Below, piece after piece: positions 35,107 through 44,562 of a stretch of 64,000 bases of DNA. The DNA comes from BNWE01 sp964369545 (GTDB taxonomy: Bacteria; Pseudomonadota; Alphaproteobacteria; UBA3830): positions 124,001 through 188,000 of the forward strand of contig CAYJFA010000002.1 of the NCBI GenBank assembly GCA_964369545.1, written 5' to 3'. The notes under the pieces are model-generated. The model was not told the DNA's origin and did no database searches. It saw only the letters and a list, made by a program, of their open reading frames with translations. How positions within the stretch are numbered: position 1 is the stretch's first letter; every line of letters starts with the position of its first letter. The position numbers and the translations under genes are program-made.

Positions 35107-36000
35107 TCACTTCTGTAAAACAATATATCCTTTTGTGATTTTTTTAAATTCTTCGATTGTGATCCCTTTTGTGAATCCATCTTCTTGTACTAGATATAAT
35201 TTAAATCCTGTTAAAAGCAATTTTTGTATAGAAGAATGTCCTTTGAAAGTCTCTTTATTAAAAGACAACAAAATTTTTATTTTATCTGATTTTTTTATAA
35301 GATTAGTTGCTCCATCAAGTATTCCAGCTTCATCGCCATTCACATTTATTCTTAAAAAATCGATGTTCTGCAAATTTGGAAGCAGTTCATCAATTGATGA
35401 GATTTTTACAACCATAGCACTGTATCCTAGAGGTATAGAATAATCTTTATTTTCTAGCTTTCCACTCATCAAAGGAAAGTTATTTTTATGTACCAACAAA
35501 CCACTATAAGTGTGATCTGATATTCCAAAGGCTTGTATAAAAATTCTGTTTTCAAAATTGTTTGCAATAGCGCTGGAATTTATCGAATCAACATATTTAA
35601 TATATGGATTATAAGAATATATTCTGCCTGACTGTCCAACTAATTTAGCAATTAATAGAGTATATATTCCTATATCGTGGGTTACTTCTACAATCGTATC
35701 TCCTTTTTTCAGATTTTCTTTAAGATAAGCGACAATCTCACTTTTTTGATATTCGCTTCTTACTGCGTCGTGTGAAAATGCATCATCGTGAATTTTTAGA
35801 TATATATCATCAAAAATTGTGGCGGTTTTCAAATTTATATTTTGATTAGAAATGTTTGTTTTTATGATAGTCCTATGCTTTTTAAATAAAGAAATCGCAA
35901 GTATGAGAAAAATTAATATTAGTATGGAAATACCTGTAAATTTCCATAAATTACTTGTTATTTTTTGCGAGGTTGTATTGTTTTTTTGGTTTTTGTTCAT
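35107..36000 (-). CDS. membrane-anchored FkbM-family methyltransferase
   Basis: A 297-residue protein with a basic N-terminus, one transmembrane helix (about 21-39) and an FkbM-type SAM-methyltransferase domain. Visible elements are GDTIVEVTHDIGIYTLLIAKLVG near 97-119 (motif I, where FkbM proteins usually have DVGANxGxYT), RIYSYNPYIKYVDSI near 124, and IDFLRINVNGDEAGILDGA near 220, the characteristic FkbM acidic stretch. By the positive-inside rule the enzyme domain may lie outside the cytoplasm. FkbM enzymes methylate hydroxyls of natural products and sugars. Paired with the lipoprotein methyltransferase gene downstream. Confidence 0.75.
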   Translation of the reverse strand: MNKNQKNNTTSQKITSNLWKFTGISILILIFLILAISLFKKHRTIIKTNISNQNINLKTATIFDDIYLKIHDDAFSHDAVRSEYQKSEIVAYLKENLKKGDTIVEVTHDIGIYTLLIAKLVGQSGRIYSYNPYIKYVDSINSSAIANNFENRIFIQAFGISDHTYSGLLVHKNNFPLMSGKLENKDYSIPLGYSAMVVKISSIDELLPNLQNIDFLRINVNGDEAGILDGATNLIKKSDKIKILLSFNKETFKGHSSIQKLLLTGFKLYLVQEDGFTKGITIEEFKKITKGYIVLQK

Positions 36001-36192
36001 TTGTTGTCTCTATGGTTGCTACAGCAAATCACTCATTAATTATAAAGATAAAAAAGTTAATATATGCATAACAGTTTATGATGATAATATAATAATTCAT
36101 TGTAAGAAAAAATTGTGATATATATAATATATTTTTGTTCTTGAAATACATTATAATACGATAATTTGTTGTGTATTTTTTATGGTGTTGCT

Positions 36193-37467
36193 ATGCATGA
36201 TATGAAATGGATTAGAGAAAATCCTAATTCTTTAGATGAAGCGCTTATAAATAGGAACTTATCTCCTATATCGTCTTCTATTTTAGAAATCGATGCGCAA
36301 AAAAGAGAACATATGTCTAGATTACAGCAATTGCAATGTAGAAGAAACGAACTTGCGTATTTGATAGGAAATGCGAAAAAAAATAACGCTAATGCATTTG
36401 AATTAGAGAAAGAAGCCTCCAATATCAAGCATCTTATTCAAGAAGCTGAGCAAAGCACAACCGAAATCAGTAGTAAGCTAGAGGAAATTCTATCCGGTAT
36501 TCCCAATGTTTCGCTAGGTGATGTTCCTGTCGGGAAAGATGAATCCGCAAATATTTGTGTAAAAACCTTTGGGACTCCTCCTAATTTTGATTTTCAACCA
36601 AGGCCTCATTATGAAATTGGGGAACACCTTGGGTTAATTGACTTTCAGAATGCCGTAAAAATATCTGGAAGCCGTTTTGTTATCTTAAGAGGAATTATTG
36701 CTCAAATGGAACGGGCATTAAAATCTTTTATGTTAGATATTCATACAAAAAAATTCGGATATGAAGAAATTTACGTGCCATTGCTTGTAAATTCAGAGTG
36801 TATGTATGGAGCGGGGCAGTTACCTAAATTTGCAGATGATGCATTTAAAACCACAGATGGAAGGTGGCTGATTCCTACATCTGAGGTGCCTCTTGCTAAT
36901 CTTGTCCGCGAGAGTATTGTTGATATATCGGAACTTCCTATCAGAATGACAGCGTATTCTGCATGCTTTAGGTCAGAAGCAGGAGCGGCTGGAAGAGATA
37001 CGCGCGGCATGATCCGCAATCATCAATTCAGCAAAGTAGAGCTTGTAAGCATTGTTCATCCGGATCATGGAGAAAGCGAATTGGAGCGCATGACTTTTGC
37101 CGCTGAAAGTGTTTTGCAGAGTTTGGGACTTGCGTATAGAGTAATGTTGCTTTCTACTGGAGATATGGGATTTGCATCTAGAAAAACATATGATATAGAA
37201 GTATGGATACCTAGTGAAAATACATATCGGGAAATTTCAAGTTGTTCGTTATGTGGTGACTTTCAGGCACGGAGAATGATGACACGTTATAAAAATGGAT
37301 CGGAAAAAGGGTATGTTCATACTTTGAATGGATCAGGTTTGGCAATTGGAAGGACAATTGTCGCAATTTTAGAAAATTATCAGCTTGCTAATGGCAATGT
37401 TATGATTCCTGAAGTTTTAAGACCTTACATGAATGGAGCGAAGGAGATAAACAAAAATGGCGAATAA
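36193..37467 (+). CDS. serS: seryl-tRNA synthetase
   Basis: Class II synthetase charging tRNA-Ser. From the ATG at 36193 the product is 424 residues and begins MHDMKWIRENPNSLDEAL, the usual family start; an in-frame start at 36166 adds nine unlike residues. The N-terminal coiled-coil arm (about 30-105) is followed by the catalytic core with motif 2 FRSEAGAAGRDTRGMIRNHQF near 257-277 and motif 3 LNGSGLAIGRTIVAILENYQ near 382. It overlaps surE by eleven bases. TATAAT at 36152-36157 is a possible -10. The preceding 190 bases contain no other gene. Confidence 0.96.
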   Translation: MHDMKWIRENPNSLDEALINRNLSPISSSILEIDAQKREHMSRLQQLQCRRNELAYLIGNAKKNNANAFELEKEASNIKHLIQEAEQSTTEISSKLEEILSGIPNVSLGDVPVGKDESANICVKTFGTPPNFDFQPRPHYEIGEHLGLIDFQNAVKISGSRFVILRGIIAQMERALKSFMLDIHTKKFGYEEIYVPLLVNSECMYGAGQLPKFADDAFKTTDGRWLIPTSEVPLANLVRESIVDISELPIRMTAYSACFRSEAGAAGRDTRGMIRNHQFSKVELVSIVHPDHGESELERMTFAAESVLQSLGLAYRVMLLSTGDMGFASRKTYDIEVWIPSENTYREISSCSLCGDFQARRMMTRYKNGSEKGYVHTLNGSGLAIGRTIVAILENYQLANGNVMIPEVLRPYMNGAKEINKNGE

Positions 37468-38254
37468 TCAATCTCTTTCTGGTTTACGGATTCTGATTAC
37501 AAATGATGACAGTATTAATTCTCAAGGCATAAAGGTGTTAGAAAGAATTGCGAATTCCATTACGCCTGATGTTTGGGTTGTCGCTCCTGAAGTCGGTCAA
37601 AGCGGAAAAGGATTTTCTGTAACTTTTGATTCCACTATTAGAATCAAAGATATTTCTCCAAGAAAATTTTCAATTTCTGGAACTCCAGCGGATTGTGTGT
37701 TTGTTGCGGTTGGTGAAATTCTGAAGGATAAAAAACCTGATTTGGTTTTATCGGGAATAAATCATGGCGCCAATGTAGCTGACTTTATTGGATTGTCTGG
37801 AACTGTCGGTGCGACTTTTGCCGCAGCATCACAAGGGATTAAGTCTATTGCTATCAGCCAGGATTATAAAAAGAAAAATGGTGAGATGATGAAATTTCCA
37901 TTGGCAGATCATTTTCTTTCAAAAATCATAAAGAAACTCATTTCCTTCAAATGGCCTGATCAAATTTGCATGAATGTAAATCTTCCAGATGCTGCTGTCG
38001 GCGATATTTCTGGAGTAAAAATTGCTAAACAAGGAGAACTTGATGTAACTTGGAATGTTCATAAAAGAGCAGATCCTGTTGATGATCCTTATTATTGGTT
38101 GCACGCGACATATTCAAACGCCAGCAAAGATGAGATGGCAGATGTATCTCTTTTATCACAAAAGAAAAATATTATTATTACACCTCTTCAAAGCAGACAT
38201 GAATATTCCGGTTGTATCGATAAACTTGAGGAGTTATTTCTCTCAAATGTTTAG
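37457..38254 (+). CDS. surE: 5'-nucleotidase SurE
   Basis: Metal-dependent phosphatase acting on nucleoside monophosphates. The 265-residue protein has the metal-binding LITNDDSINSQGIKVL at the N-terminus (DD at about 18-19), SGTPADCVFVAV near 75 and LSGINHGANVADFIGLSGTVGAT near 95-117, all family hallmarks. AAGGAG lies just before the ATG, inside the end of serS. The serS-surE-nlpD order is typical of alphaproteobacteria, where pcm may also be inserted. Confidence 0.96.
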   Translation: MANNQSLSGLRILITNDDSINSQGIKVLERIANSITPDVWVVAPEVGQSGKGFSVTFDSTIRIKDISPRKFSISGTPADCVFVAVGEILKDKKPDLVLSGINHGANVADFIGLSGTVGATFAAASQGIKSIAISQDYKKKNGEMMKFPLADHFLSKIIKKLISFKWPDQICMNVNLPDAAVGDISGVKIAKQGELDVTWNVHKRADPVDDPYYWLHATYSNASKDEMADVSLLSQKKNIIITPLQSRHEYSGCIDKLEELFLSNV

Positions 38255-39290
38255 AATTTATACTTTTAACTTACTTCAAGGATTTGTCGCAATATGCTTA
38301 TTGTTTTTAGCAGCTTGTGAAAGAAATGCCCCATCTCCTGTGGAAATAAAAATTGATGAAAGTTTTGGATATTCGGATATTAGAAATGTCTCTCAACAAA
38401 TGAATATACCTGCAATACATGTCGTTTCTGAAAAAGAAACATTGTTTGATATTGCTTATAAATATAATCTTGATCCTATGCATTTAGCAAGAATCAACGG
38501 TATTTCGTCGCCGTATACAGTAAAAAAAGGTCAGACTTTGAAATTACCTGAAGAAAGCAATACATCTTCAGCAAATACTTATACATCAGTGGATATGACA
38601 GGTAAGGAAATACCAGAGTTTAGTGATGACCCTTCTTTAAAAAAAGAAAAAAAGAAAGATGAGTTGGACGAAGAATTTGAAGATGTAATTCTAGGTAAAA
38701 ATGATTCTAAGCCTAAAGAAATAGGTATGAGTTTTAATGATCAGGCAAAAGATCTATCCAAACCTAAAATTACGGAAACAGCTACTGGAGAATCCACTAA
38801 AGGAAAATCCAAAAAAGACACAAAAAAAGAAGATTTAAGGGTAGAGTCTGAAAAAAATACTAAACCAATTGAAAAACTACAAGAAGCATTTAAGCCTATA
38901 GATCAGAGAAAGTCGTCTAAAATGATCAGTCCTGTTGATGGAAAAATAATATCTAAATTTGGGGACATTAAAGATGGCATATCAAGCGATGGAATTAACA
39001 TAAAAGCCCCTATCGGAACTAAAGTAAAATCAGCTGCTAGTGGAACGGTAATTTATGTTGGAAGTAAGCTTGAGGAATATGGAAATATTGTTATAGTACA
39101 ACATGAAAATGGGTTGATAACTTCCTATGCGCATCTAAAGGATATAATGGTAAAGAATGGGGCGTCAGTTAATTCCGGTGATATTATTGGAACCGTAGGA
39201 AAAACCGGTGATGTAACAGATTCACAATTATATTTTGAAGTAATGAAGGATAAAAAACCAATTGATCCAACTAAGTATTTAGAAAAATAA
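38247..39290 (+). CDS. nlpD: NlpD-like murein hydrolase activator (LysM + degenerate M23)
   Basis: A 347-residue lipoprotein (lipobox LLFLAAC near residue 22) with a LysM peptidoglycan-binding domain (about 50-95, HVVSEKETLFDIAYKYNLD), a charged Lys/Glu-rich linker (about 120-225), and a C-terminal LytM/M23 domain. Zinc ligands are missing: the first histidine position reads SSDGINIKAP, and the HxH position reads SQLYFE, with only YAHL kept. So it should activate amidases rather than cut itself, as known for NlpD and EnvC. The ATG at 38247 overlaps the surE stop by eight bases. FtsEX at 27 kb is a plausible upstream partner, by family knowledge. Confidence 0.9.
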   Translation: MFRIYTFNLLQGFVAICLLFLAACERNAPSPVEIKIDESFGYSDIRNVSQQMNIPAIHVVSEKETLFDIAYKYNLDPMHLARINGISSPYTVKKGQTLKLPEESNTSSANTYTSVDMTGKEIPEFSDDPSLKKEKKKDELDEEFEDVILGKNDSKPKEIGMSFNDQAKDLSKPKITETATGESTKGKSKKDTKKEDLRVESEKNTKPIEKLQEAFKPIDQRKSSKMISPVDGKIISKFGDIKDGISSDGINIKAPIGTKVKSAASGTVIYVGSKLEEYGNIVIVQHENGLITSYAHLKDIMVKNGASVNSGDIIGTVGKTGDVTDSQLYFEVMKDKKPIDPTKYLEK

Positions 39291-39361
39291 ACGTAGCATT
39301 TTAAAGAATTGTTATAGTTATGTGGTTTTAAATTGATATTAAAAACGAAAGGTAAAGATAT

Positions 39362-39802
39362 ATGACTGCAACACAAACGACTACTACAACTCCTGCGACA
39401 AGTGGAGTTTGTCCACCATCTGCAGGACCTAGCGGCCTTCTTGGCTCATTGGCTCCTATGTTGTTGATATTATTGGCTTTTTATTTTTTATTAATGCGTC
39501 CGCAGCAGAAAAAAGATGCCAAACGTCGCGAAATGATCAATGCAGTAAAACGCGATGATAAAGTTTTGACTACCAGCGGCATTGTATGCAAAGTTCATAA
39601 AATTCTTAATGAAAAAGAAATAATACTAGAAGTTGCTGAAGGTATACGTATGCGTTTTCTCAAAACTGCTATTTCAGAAATTTTAGAAAAAAGTGCTGAT
39701 ATTGGAGTAGAGGAAACGAAAGCAACTACAACTCCTGTTGGTGATAATAAAAAATCAACAAAAAGTATAGCAAAGAGCAAAACAGCGGCTAAGAAAAAAT
39801 AG
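39362..39802 (+). CDS. yajC: preprotein translocase subunit YajC
   Basis: Accessory subunit of the SecDF-YajC complex. The 146-residue protein has a Thr-rich N-terminus, one transmembrane helix (about 31-46, LAPMLLILLAFYFLLM) followed by the family motif RPQQKKDAKR, and a cytoplasmic domain with VLTTSGIVCKV. The tail is a Lys/Thr/Ala-rich stretch. It leads yajC-secD-secF, with AAGG before the ATG. Confidence 0.95.
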   Translation: MTATQTTTTTPATSGVCPPSAGPSGLLGSLAPMLLILLAFYFLLMRPQQKKDAKRREMINAVKRDDKVLTTSGIVCKVHKILNEKEIILEVAEGIRMRFLKTAISEILEKSADIGVEETKATTTPVGDNKKSTKSIAKSKTAAKKK

Positions 39803-39816
39803 GTTTATGGAGAAAA

Positions 39817-41397
39817 ATGATGACTTTTCCGAAATGGAAAGAAATACTTATAGCGTGTGTGTGTGCTTTTGGAGTTTTATTTGCTCTGCCTAACATATTG
39901 CCTCAATCTGTATTGAATAAACTCCCTAGTTGGATGCCTAATAAAAAAGTATATTTAGGATTAGATTTAAGAGGCGGCGCGCATCTTTTGCTTGAAGTTG
40001 ATCTTGAAACCGTTGCTAATGATTATCTAAACCAAATTTTGGATTCTGCAAGAAGTACTTTACGAAAAGAATCTATTCAATACGGCGCTAATTTTCCAAA
40101 AACAATATTTCGTGATCAGCAAGCTGTAGAATTTGATTTAAAAGATACATCAAAATCAGGAAAAGCGAAAAGTGTTCTTGCTGCAATCGATTCCGATATA
40201 ACAATTGAAATTGTCGGAACTCATGTTAAAATGACGCCAACACAGGAAGCTATGAACAGGAGAAAAAATGACGCCGTTGATCGTTCCATAGAAATAGTGC
40301 GCAAAAGAGTTGATGAAACCGGAACAAAAGAACCAAACATTCAAAAACAAGGAGTAGATCGTATTCTATTGCAGATCCCTGGATTACAAGATCCATCACG
40401 TGTGAAAGGATTACTGGGACGTACAGCGAAAATGACATTCAGACTTGTTGATGAAGAAGCCCCTGAAATCATGGATCGCAAAAAAGCAATAGCTCCAGCG
40501 GGAAGTACCTATGTCAAATCTTCCGAAAGTGGTAAATACATAGCCATAAAAAAGCAAGTTTTGGTCGGAGGGGAAACGCTTACAGATGCTCGATTAGAGC
40601 ATGATGAATATAATCGCCCACAAGTCAGTTTTAAATTTAATAAAATAGGTGCTAAAAAATTCGGCGAAGCGACGCAGGAAAACGTCGGAAAAAGATTCGC
40701 GATAGTTTTGGATGATCAGGTAATAAGTGCTCCAGTTATTAAAGAGCCGATTATGGGTGGAGCAGGTAGAATCAGCAGTGATCATTTTTCCATTGAAGAA
40801 GCGCAGGACTTATCTTTGTTGCTTCGTGCTGGAGCATTACCAGCTCCACTTAATATAATTGAAGAAAAAATGGTTGGACCAGATCTTGGAGCCGACTGTG
40901 TGCGATCTGGTGTTACAGCGACTATTCTTTCCGGACTTTTCGTCCTAGTATTTATGGTAATGTGGTATTCATCATTTGGTATGATCGCTAATCTAGCGGT
41001 TGCTATGAATTTGATTCTTTTAATCGCGGGATTATCTTGTTTACAAGCCACATTGACACTTCCCGGTATTGCTGGCATTGCATTAACAGTCGGAATGGCT
41101 GTTGACGCAAATGTTCTGATAAATGAAAGAATAAAGGAAAGCCTTAGAAAAGGTGCGAAATTGGTGAAAGCTATAGAGGATGGTTATAACTTGGCAATGT
41201 CATCCATTATCGATTCCAATTTAAATACCATTATAGGTATGATATGCCTGTACCAATTTGGAACCGGACAAGTTAAAGGATTTGCCATTACTACTATTTT
41301 AGGCACGATTATCTCGTTTTTCACATCTACTACATTAACTAGATATATCGTGGCAACTTTGATGAAATTAAAACGTCATATTTCTATTCCCGTTTAG
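39817..41397 (+). CDS. secD: protein translocase subunit SecD
   Basis: With SecF uses the proton-motive force to pull proteins across the inner membrane. The 526-residue protein has the first transmembrane helix, then YLGLDLRGGAHLLLEVD near 46-62, a large periplasmic domain with RVDETGTKEPNIQKQG near 165, and five C-terminal helices carrying GMAVDANVLINERIKE near 425, the conserved proton-pathway aspartate. Two ATG codons in tandem begin the frame; either could serve. Confidence 0.97.
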   Translation: MMTFPKWKEILIACVCAFGVLFALPNILPQSVLNKLPSWMPNKKVYLGLDLRGGAHLLLEVDLETVANDYLNQILDSARSTLRKESIQYGANFPKTIFRDQQAVEFDLKDTSKSGKAKSVLAAIDSDITIEIVGTHVKMTPTQEAMNRRKNDAVDRSIEIVRKRVDETGTKEPNIQKQGVDRILLQIPGLQDPSRVKGLLGRTAKMTFRLVDEEAPEIMDRKKAIAPAGSTYVKSSESGKYIAIKKQVLVGGETLTDARLEHDEYNRPQVSFKFNKIGAKKFGEATQENVGKRFAIVLDDQVISAPVIKEPIMGGAGRISSDHFSIEEAQDLSLLLRAGALPAPLNIIEEKMVGPDLGADCVRSGVTATILSGLFVLVFMVMWYSSFGMIANLAVAMNLILLIAGLSCLQATLTLPGIAGIALTVGMAVDANVLINERIKESLRKGAKLVKAIEDGYNLAMSSIIDSNLNTIIGMICLYQFGTGQVKGFAITTILGTIISFFTSTTLTRYIVATLMKLKRHISIPV

Positions 41398-41409
41398 AAA
41401 GGCAAAATT

Positions 41410-42330
41410 ATGCAATTTTATAAACTTATACCTCATGATACAAAAATAGATTTTGTTGGAAAAAGAAATTATATATTTCTATTTTCAATACTCATAACAA
41501 TTGCTAGCATTTTGGCTTTTGCCTTTAATGGATTGAATTTTGGCGTAGATTTTCGTGGTGGATTCGTTATGGAAATCAGAACACAAGAAAAAGCTGATTT
41601 AGGATCTTTACGTGAAAAATTAAACAACTTACATATCGGGGAAGTATCTCTTCAGGAGTTTGGATCCGACAGAGATGTTATGATAAGAATGCCAAGCTCA
41701 GGAGAAACTCAAAAAGAGCAAAATATCGCTCTTGAAAAAGTAAAAGCGACGCTAGGTGATAGTGTAGAATATCGTAAACTCGAAAAAATCGGCCCAAAAA
41801 TTGGAAAAGAACTGGTTCATGACGCAATTCTTGCAGTAATTATTTCGTTGATGGCGATTTTGATATACATATGGCTTCGTTTCGAATGGCAATTCGCGAT
41901 TTGCGGTGTCATTGCTCTCGCGCATGATTGTATTGTGCTGATGGGGTTATATTCTGTGTGTCATTATTTTGAATTTAGCGTAAATGCTATAGTTGCACTT
42001 TTAATGACGGCCTGTTATTCGATACATGATACTGTAGTTGTATTTGATAGAATAAGAGAAGATATGCTAGCATATAGAAATCTTACAGTTGCCAAGCTTT
42101 TAAATAAGGCAATAAATGAGACTCTATCAAGGACGGTGCTTACATCTCTTACAACAGTTCTGTCATTATTAGCTCTGTGTTTTTTTGGCGGAAAAGTTAT
42201 TTTTGATTTCTGTTTTCCGATTTTATTTGGATTGGTATTTGGTACTTTTTCATCGATTTGTTTAGCAGCTCCGTTGCTGTTATTCACGGGAATTAAAGTT
42301 GATGGAAAAGATTTAGAAATCGGTATTTAA
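41410..42330 (+). CDS. secF: protein translocase subunit SecF
   Basis: Partner of SecD, 306 residues with six predicted transmembrane helices. GVDFRGGFVMEI near 45 is the SecF counterpart of the SecD glycine-rich motif, and YSIHDTVVVFDRIRE near 200-214 is the conserved helix-4 region with its aspartate. Twelve bases after secD; AGAAAGGC gives the ribosome binding site. It is followed after two bases by cmk. Confidence 0.97.
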   Translation: MQFYKLIPHDTKIDFVGKRNYIFLFSILITIASILAFAFNGLNFGVDFRGGFVMEIRTQEKADLGSLREKLNNLHIGEVSLQEFGSDRDVMIRMPSSGETQKEQNIALEKVKATLGDSVEYRKLEKIGPKIGKELVHDAILAVIISLMAILIYIWLRFEWQFAICGVIALAHDCIVLMGLYSVCHYFEFSVNAIVALLMTACYSIHDTVVVFDRIREDMLAYRNLTVAKLLNKAINETLSRTVLTSLTTVLSLLALCFFGGKVIFDFCFPILFGLVFGTFSSICLAAPLLLFTGIKVDGKDLEIGI

Positions 42331-42332
42331 TT

Positions 42333-43073
42333 ATGAAGCCAATTGTAGCGATAGATGGTCCTGCTGGAAGCGGCAAGGGAACAATGGCTAAGAAACTAGC
42401 CAATCATTTTTGTTTTGCGTATTTAGACAGCGGTATGATATATCGGGCCTTTGCATGTATTAAAATGGCGTTTTCTGACAATTCTTCCATGTTGGTAGAC
42501 CTAGCTGATAACTCAGATTTTCTTGATACTTTATCAGATGTTTTTCGCATAGAAGATGATGAAAATAACTTTAATAAGTATCAATTTTATGGAAATGCAG
42601 CTGACTTTATAGAATCCATACAAAATATTCCTGATAACGTTTTACGATCTGAAATTATCGGCATGAAAGCATCTAAGTTAGCAAATCTTCTTGAATTCAG
42701 AGAAATTATTAATGACATTATGCGTAAATTTGCTGCCAATCCTGGAGAAAAATATTCAGGAACCATATTGGATGGTCGCGATATTGGAACGGTCGTTTTT
42801 CCAAATGCAGATTGTAAAATTTTTCTTACATCAAACGTAGAAATTCGTGCAAACAGGCGATTTGAAGCAATAAAATCAACAAATCCAAATATTACTTTTG
42901 ATGAAATTTATGAAAATTTAAAAACAAGGGATGAGCAGGATTGCTCCAGAGGTATTGCTCCATTGAGTTTTGATGAAAGTTATATTATTGTAGATAATTC
43001 TAACGATACAATTGAAGAATCTTTTATAAAATTAACAAAAATAATAGAATCTTCTCTTAGCAAGATAAAATAA
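42333..43073 (+). CDS. cmk: cytidylate kinase
   Basis: Phosphorylates CMP and dCMP. The 246-residue protein has the P-loop IDGPAGSGKGTMAKKLA at the N-terminus, YLDSGMIYRAF near 30, LDGRDIGTVVFP near 145 and the lid/arginine region RANRRF near 170. It is somewhat longer than E. coli Cmk (227). Close spacing to secF suggests co-transcription. A 138-base gap with no gene follows. Confidence 0.94.
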   Translation: MKPIVAIDGPAGSGKGTMAKKLANHFCFAYLDSGMIYRAFACIKMAFSDNSSMLVDLADNSDFLDTLSDVFRIEDDENNFNKYQFYGNAADFIESIQNIPDNVLRSEIIGMKASKLANLLEFREIINDIMRKFAANPGEKYSGTILDGRDIGTVVFPNADCKIFLTSNVEIRANRRFEAIKSTNPNITFDEIYENLKTRDEQDCSRGIAPLSFDESYIIVDNSNDTIEESFIKLTKIIESSLSKIK

Positions 43074-43211
43074 TAAATTATTGAAATAGACCTTGTAAAA
43101 ATCAAGTTTACTGCTATAAATTCATTTTTGTAAATCGCACGTTTATTTCGTTTATATTCGATTAATATCTCTTAGTAGTATACTGTTTTGTTTAATGGAA
43201 GAGCATGCGTT

Positions 43212-44462
43212 GTGTTTGATTTTTTGAAGACTTTAATAAAGTTGCCAATAAAAAGCCGAAGATCTAACAAAAAATTTGCGTTTTTTTTGTTGTTTATGAA
43301 TGTTATTACATCAGCGGCTGTAAGTATCTATATTCCATGTCTAAGGCAAATGGCGATAGATTTAGATACAACCAATGCTATGCTGCAGGTCAGTCTTATC
43401 ACACACTTAATAGGTGAATTTTCAGGACGATTTCTTTATGGTCCACTTATTGATTCGTATGGCATTCGCAGAATTACCATTCCCGCTCTTGTGCTTTCCG
43501 TTTTCGGACATTTGGGATGCTTTTTATCTAGCTCAATAACTATATTTTTAGTAATGAGATTCTTGCAGGCATGTGGAGCCAGTGTAATATATATAGCATC
43601 TATTAGTATTATAAACGCTGAATTCAATGAAAAGGAAAAAAGTGGAATAATAGGAATTTTAGAACTTTATCAGCCGATAGCATGGATTTTATCTCCTTTT
43701 GTGGGGTGCATTTTTGCTGAAATTGGAACCTGGAGATCGTCATTTTTAGTATTGATGATTTCTCAAATTATAGGTTTATTTGTATTCGTTAATTATCGCG
43801 AAAAAAACGATAAAGAATCAATAAGAAAAATTTCTGTATCAAGAATTTTTTGTAATTACGGATCCATTCTCAGAAATTCATATTTTTTAATATACGCTTT
43901 AATTCCTGGATTATTTGCCGGTGGATACATGATATTCGCTTCTAATGCTCCCTTTATTTGTTCTAGGATTTTTGGAAATAATTCAGCCGCAATAGCATTA
44001 TTTCAAGCTATACCGCTTATATTTTATGTACTTGCAACGTTTGCATACAGAATTATTGTGCAAAATTTTAATATAGCACTTGCAAAAAAAATAGGAATTG
44101 CAGTTTATGTCATTTTTGGTGCTTATATTTCGTTGTTACTTATCGGACATACTGCATGGACAGCATATCATTTACTAGCGTTAATGTGCATCCAGTGTGT
44201 CGGAAGTGCATTTTTAGTCCCGGTTTCTATTTTAAAAGCTTTGCAGTCAACGGAGCATATTTCCTGTATCGGGGCGTCTACAGTTGTTGTTTTTAGGAAT
44301 ATTATTATGTCATTATGTATTGCTGTTAGCACCAAATTAAGCGAAAGCATTACTATGGTAATGGGATCAGTTTTTATGACAGTCGGAACAGTAATTGTGC
44401 TGATTACAGCAAGAAGGATCATGAAAATAAGATCACTAAGAAAACATGCTATGAAACTTTAA
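43212..44462 (+). CDS. MFS transporter, Bcr/CflA drug-exporter type
   Basis: A major facilitator with about twelve transmembrane helices and 416 residues. The signature YIPCLRQMAIDLDTTNAMLQVSLITHLIGEFSGRF is recognisable at the first loop (about 45-75), followed by YGPLIDSYGIR, the family's DxxGRR-type loop 2-3 motif, here with IRR. IYIASISIINAEF near 130 resembles Bcr-type helix 5. I chose the GTG at 43212, with GGAAGAG about eight bases upstream; the frame opens at a TTG at 43188. Substrate unknown; proton-linked export is the family role. Confidence 0.85.
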   Translation: MFDFLKTLIKLPIKSRRSNKKFAFFLLFMNVITSAAVSIYIPCLRQMAIDLDTTNAMLQVSLITHLIGEFSGRFLYGPLIDSYGIRRITIPALVLSVFGHLGCFLSSSITIFLVMRFLQACGASVIYIASISIINAEFNEKEKSGIIGILELYQPIAWILSPFVGCIFAEIGTWRSSFLVLMISQIIGLFVFVNYREKNDKESIRKISVSRIFCNYGSILRNSYFLIYALIPGLFAGGYMIFASNAPFICSRIFGNNSAAIALFQAIPLIFYVLATFAYRIIVQNFNIALAKKIGIAVYVIFGAYISLLLIGHTAWTAYHLLALMCIQCVGSAFLVPVSILKALQSTEHISCIGASTVVVFRNIIMSLCIAVSTKLSESITMVMGSVFMTVGTVIVLITARRIMKIRSLRKHAMKL

Positions 44463-44562
44463 TTCCAATGTTAATAATATCATTTTTGCTTTTTCATAAA
44501 ACTTGGATTGTTCTGTAAAATAAATTATAATCACTGTTGATTTAACAAGTGGAAATTAAGCT

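Noticed and set aside
35852..36118. 88-codon plus-strand frame with hydrophobic stretches over the start of the FkbM-type gene
   Set aside because: It is mostly antisense to the well-supported methyltransferase gene; its hydrophobicity mirrors the transmembrane helix on the other strand, and no ribosome binding site is seen.
38055..38246. 64-codon extension of the nlpD frame
   Set aside because: It lies within surE in another frame, and the lipoprotein signal peptide begins exactly at 38247.
38950..39290. Active M23 endopeptidase
   Set aside because: The zinc ligands at the first histidine and at HxH are missing, so it is read as a non-catalytic NlpD/EnvC-type activator.
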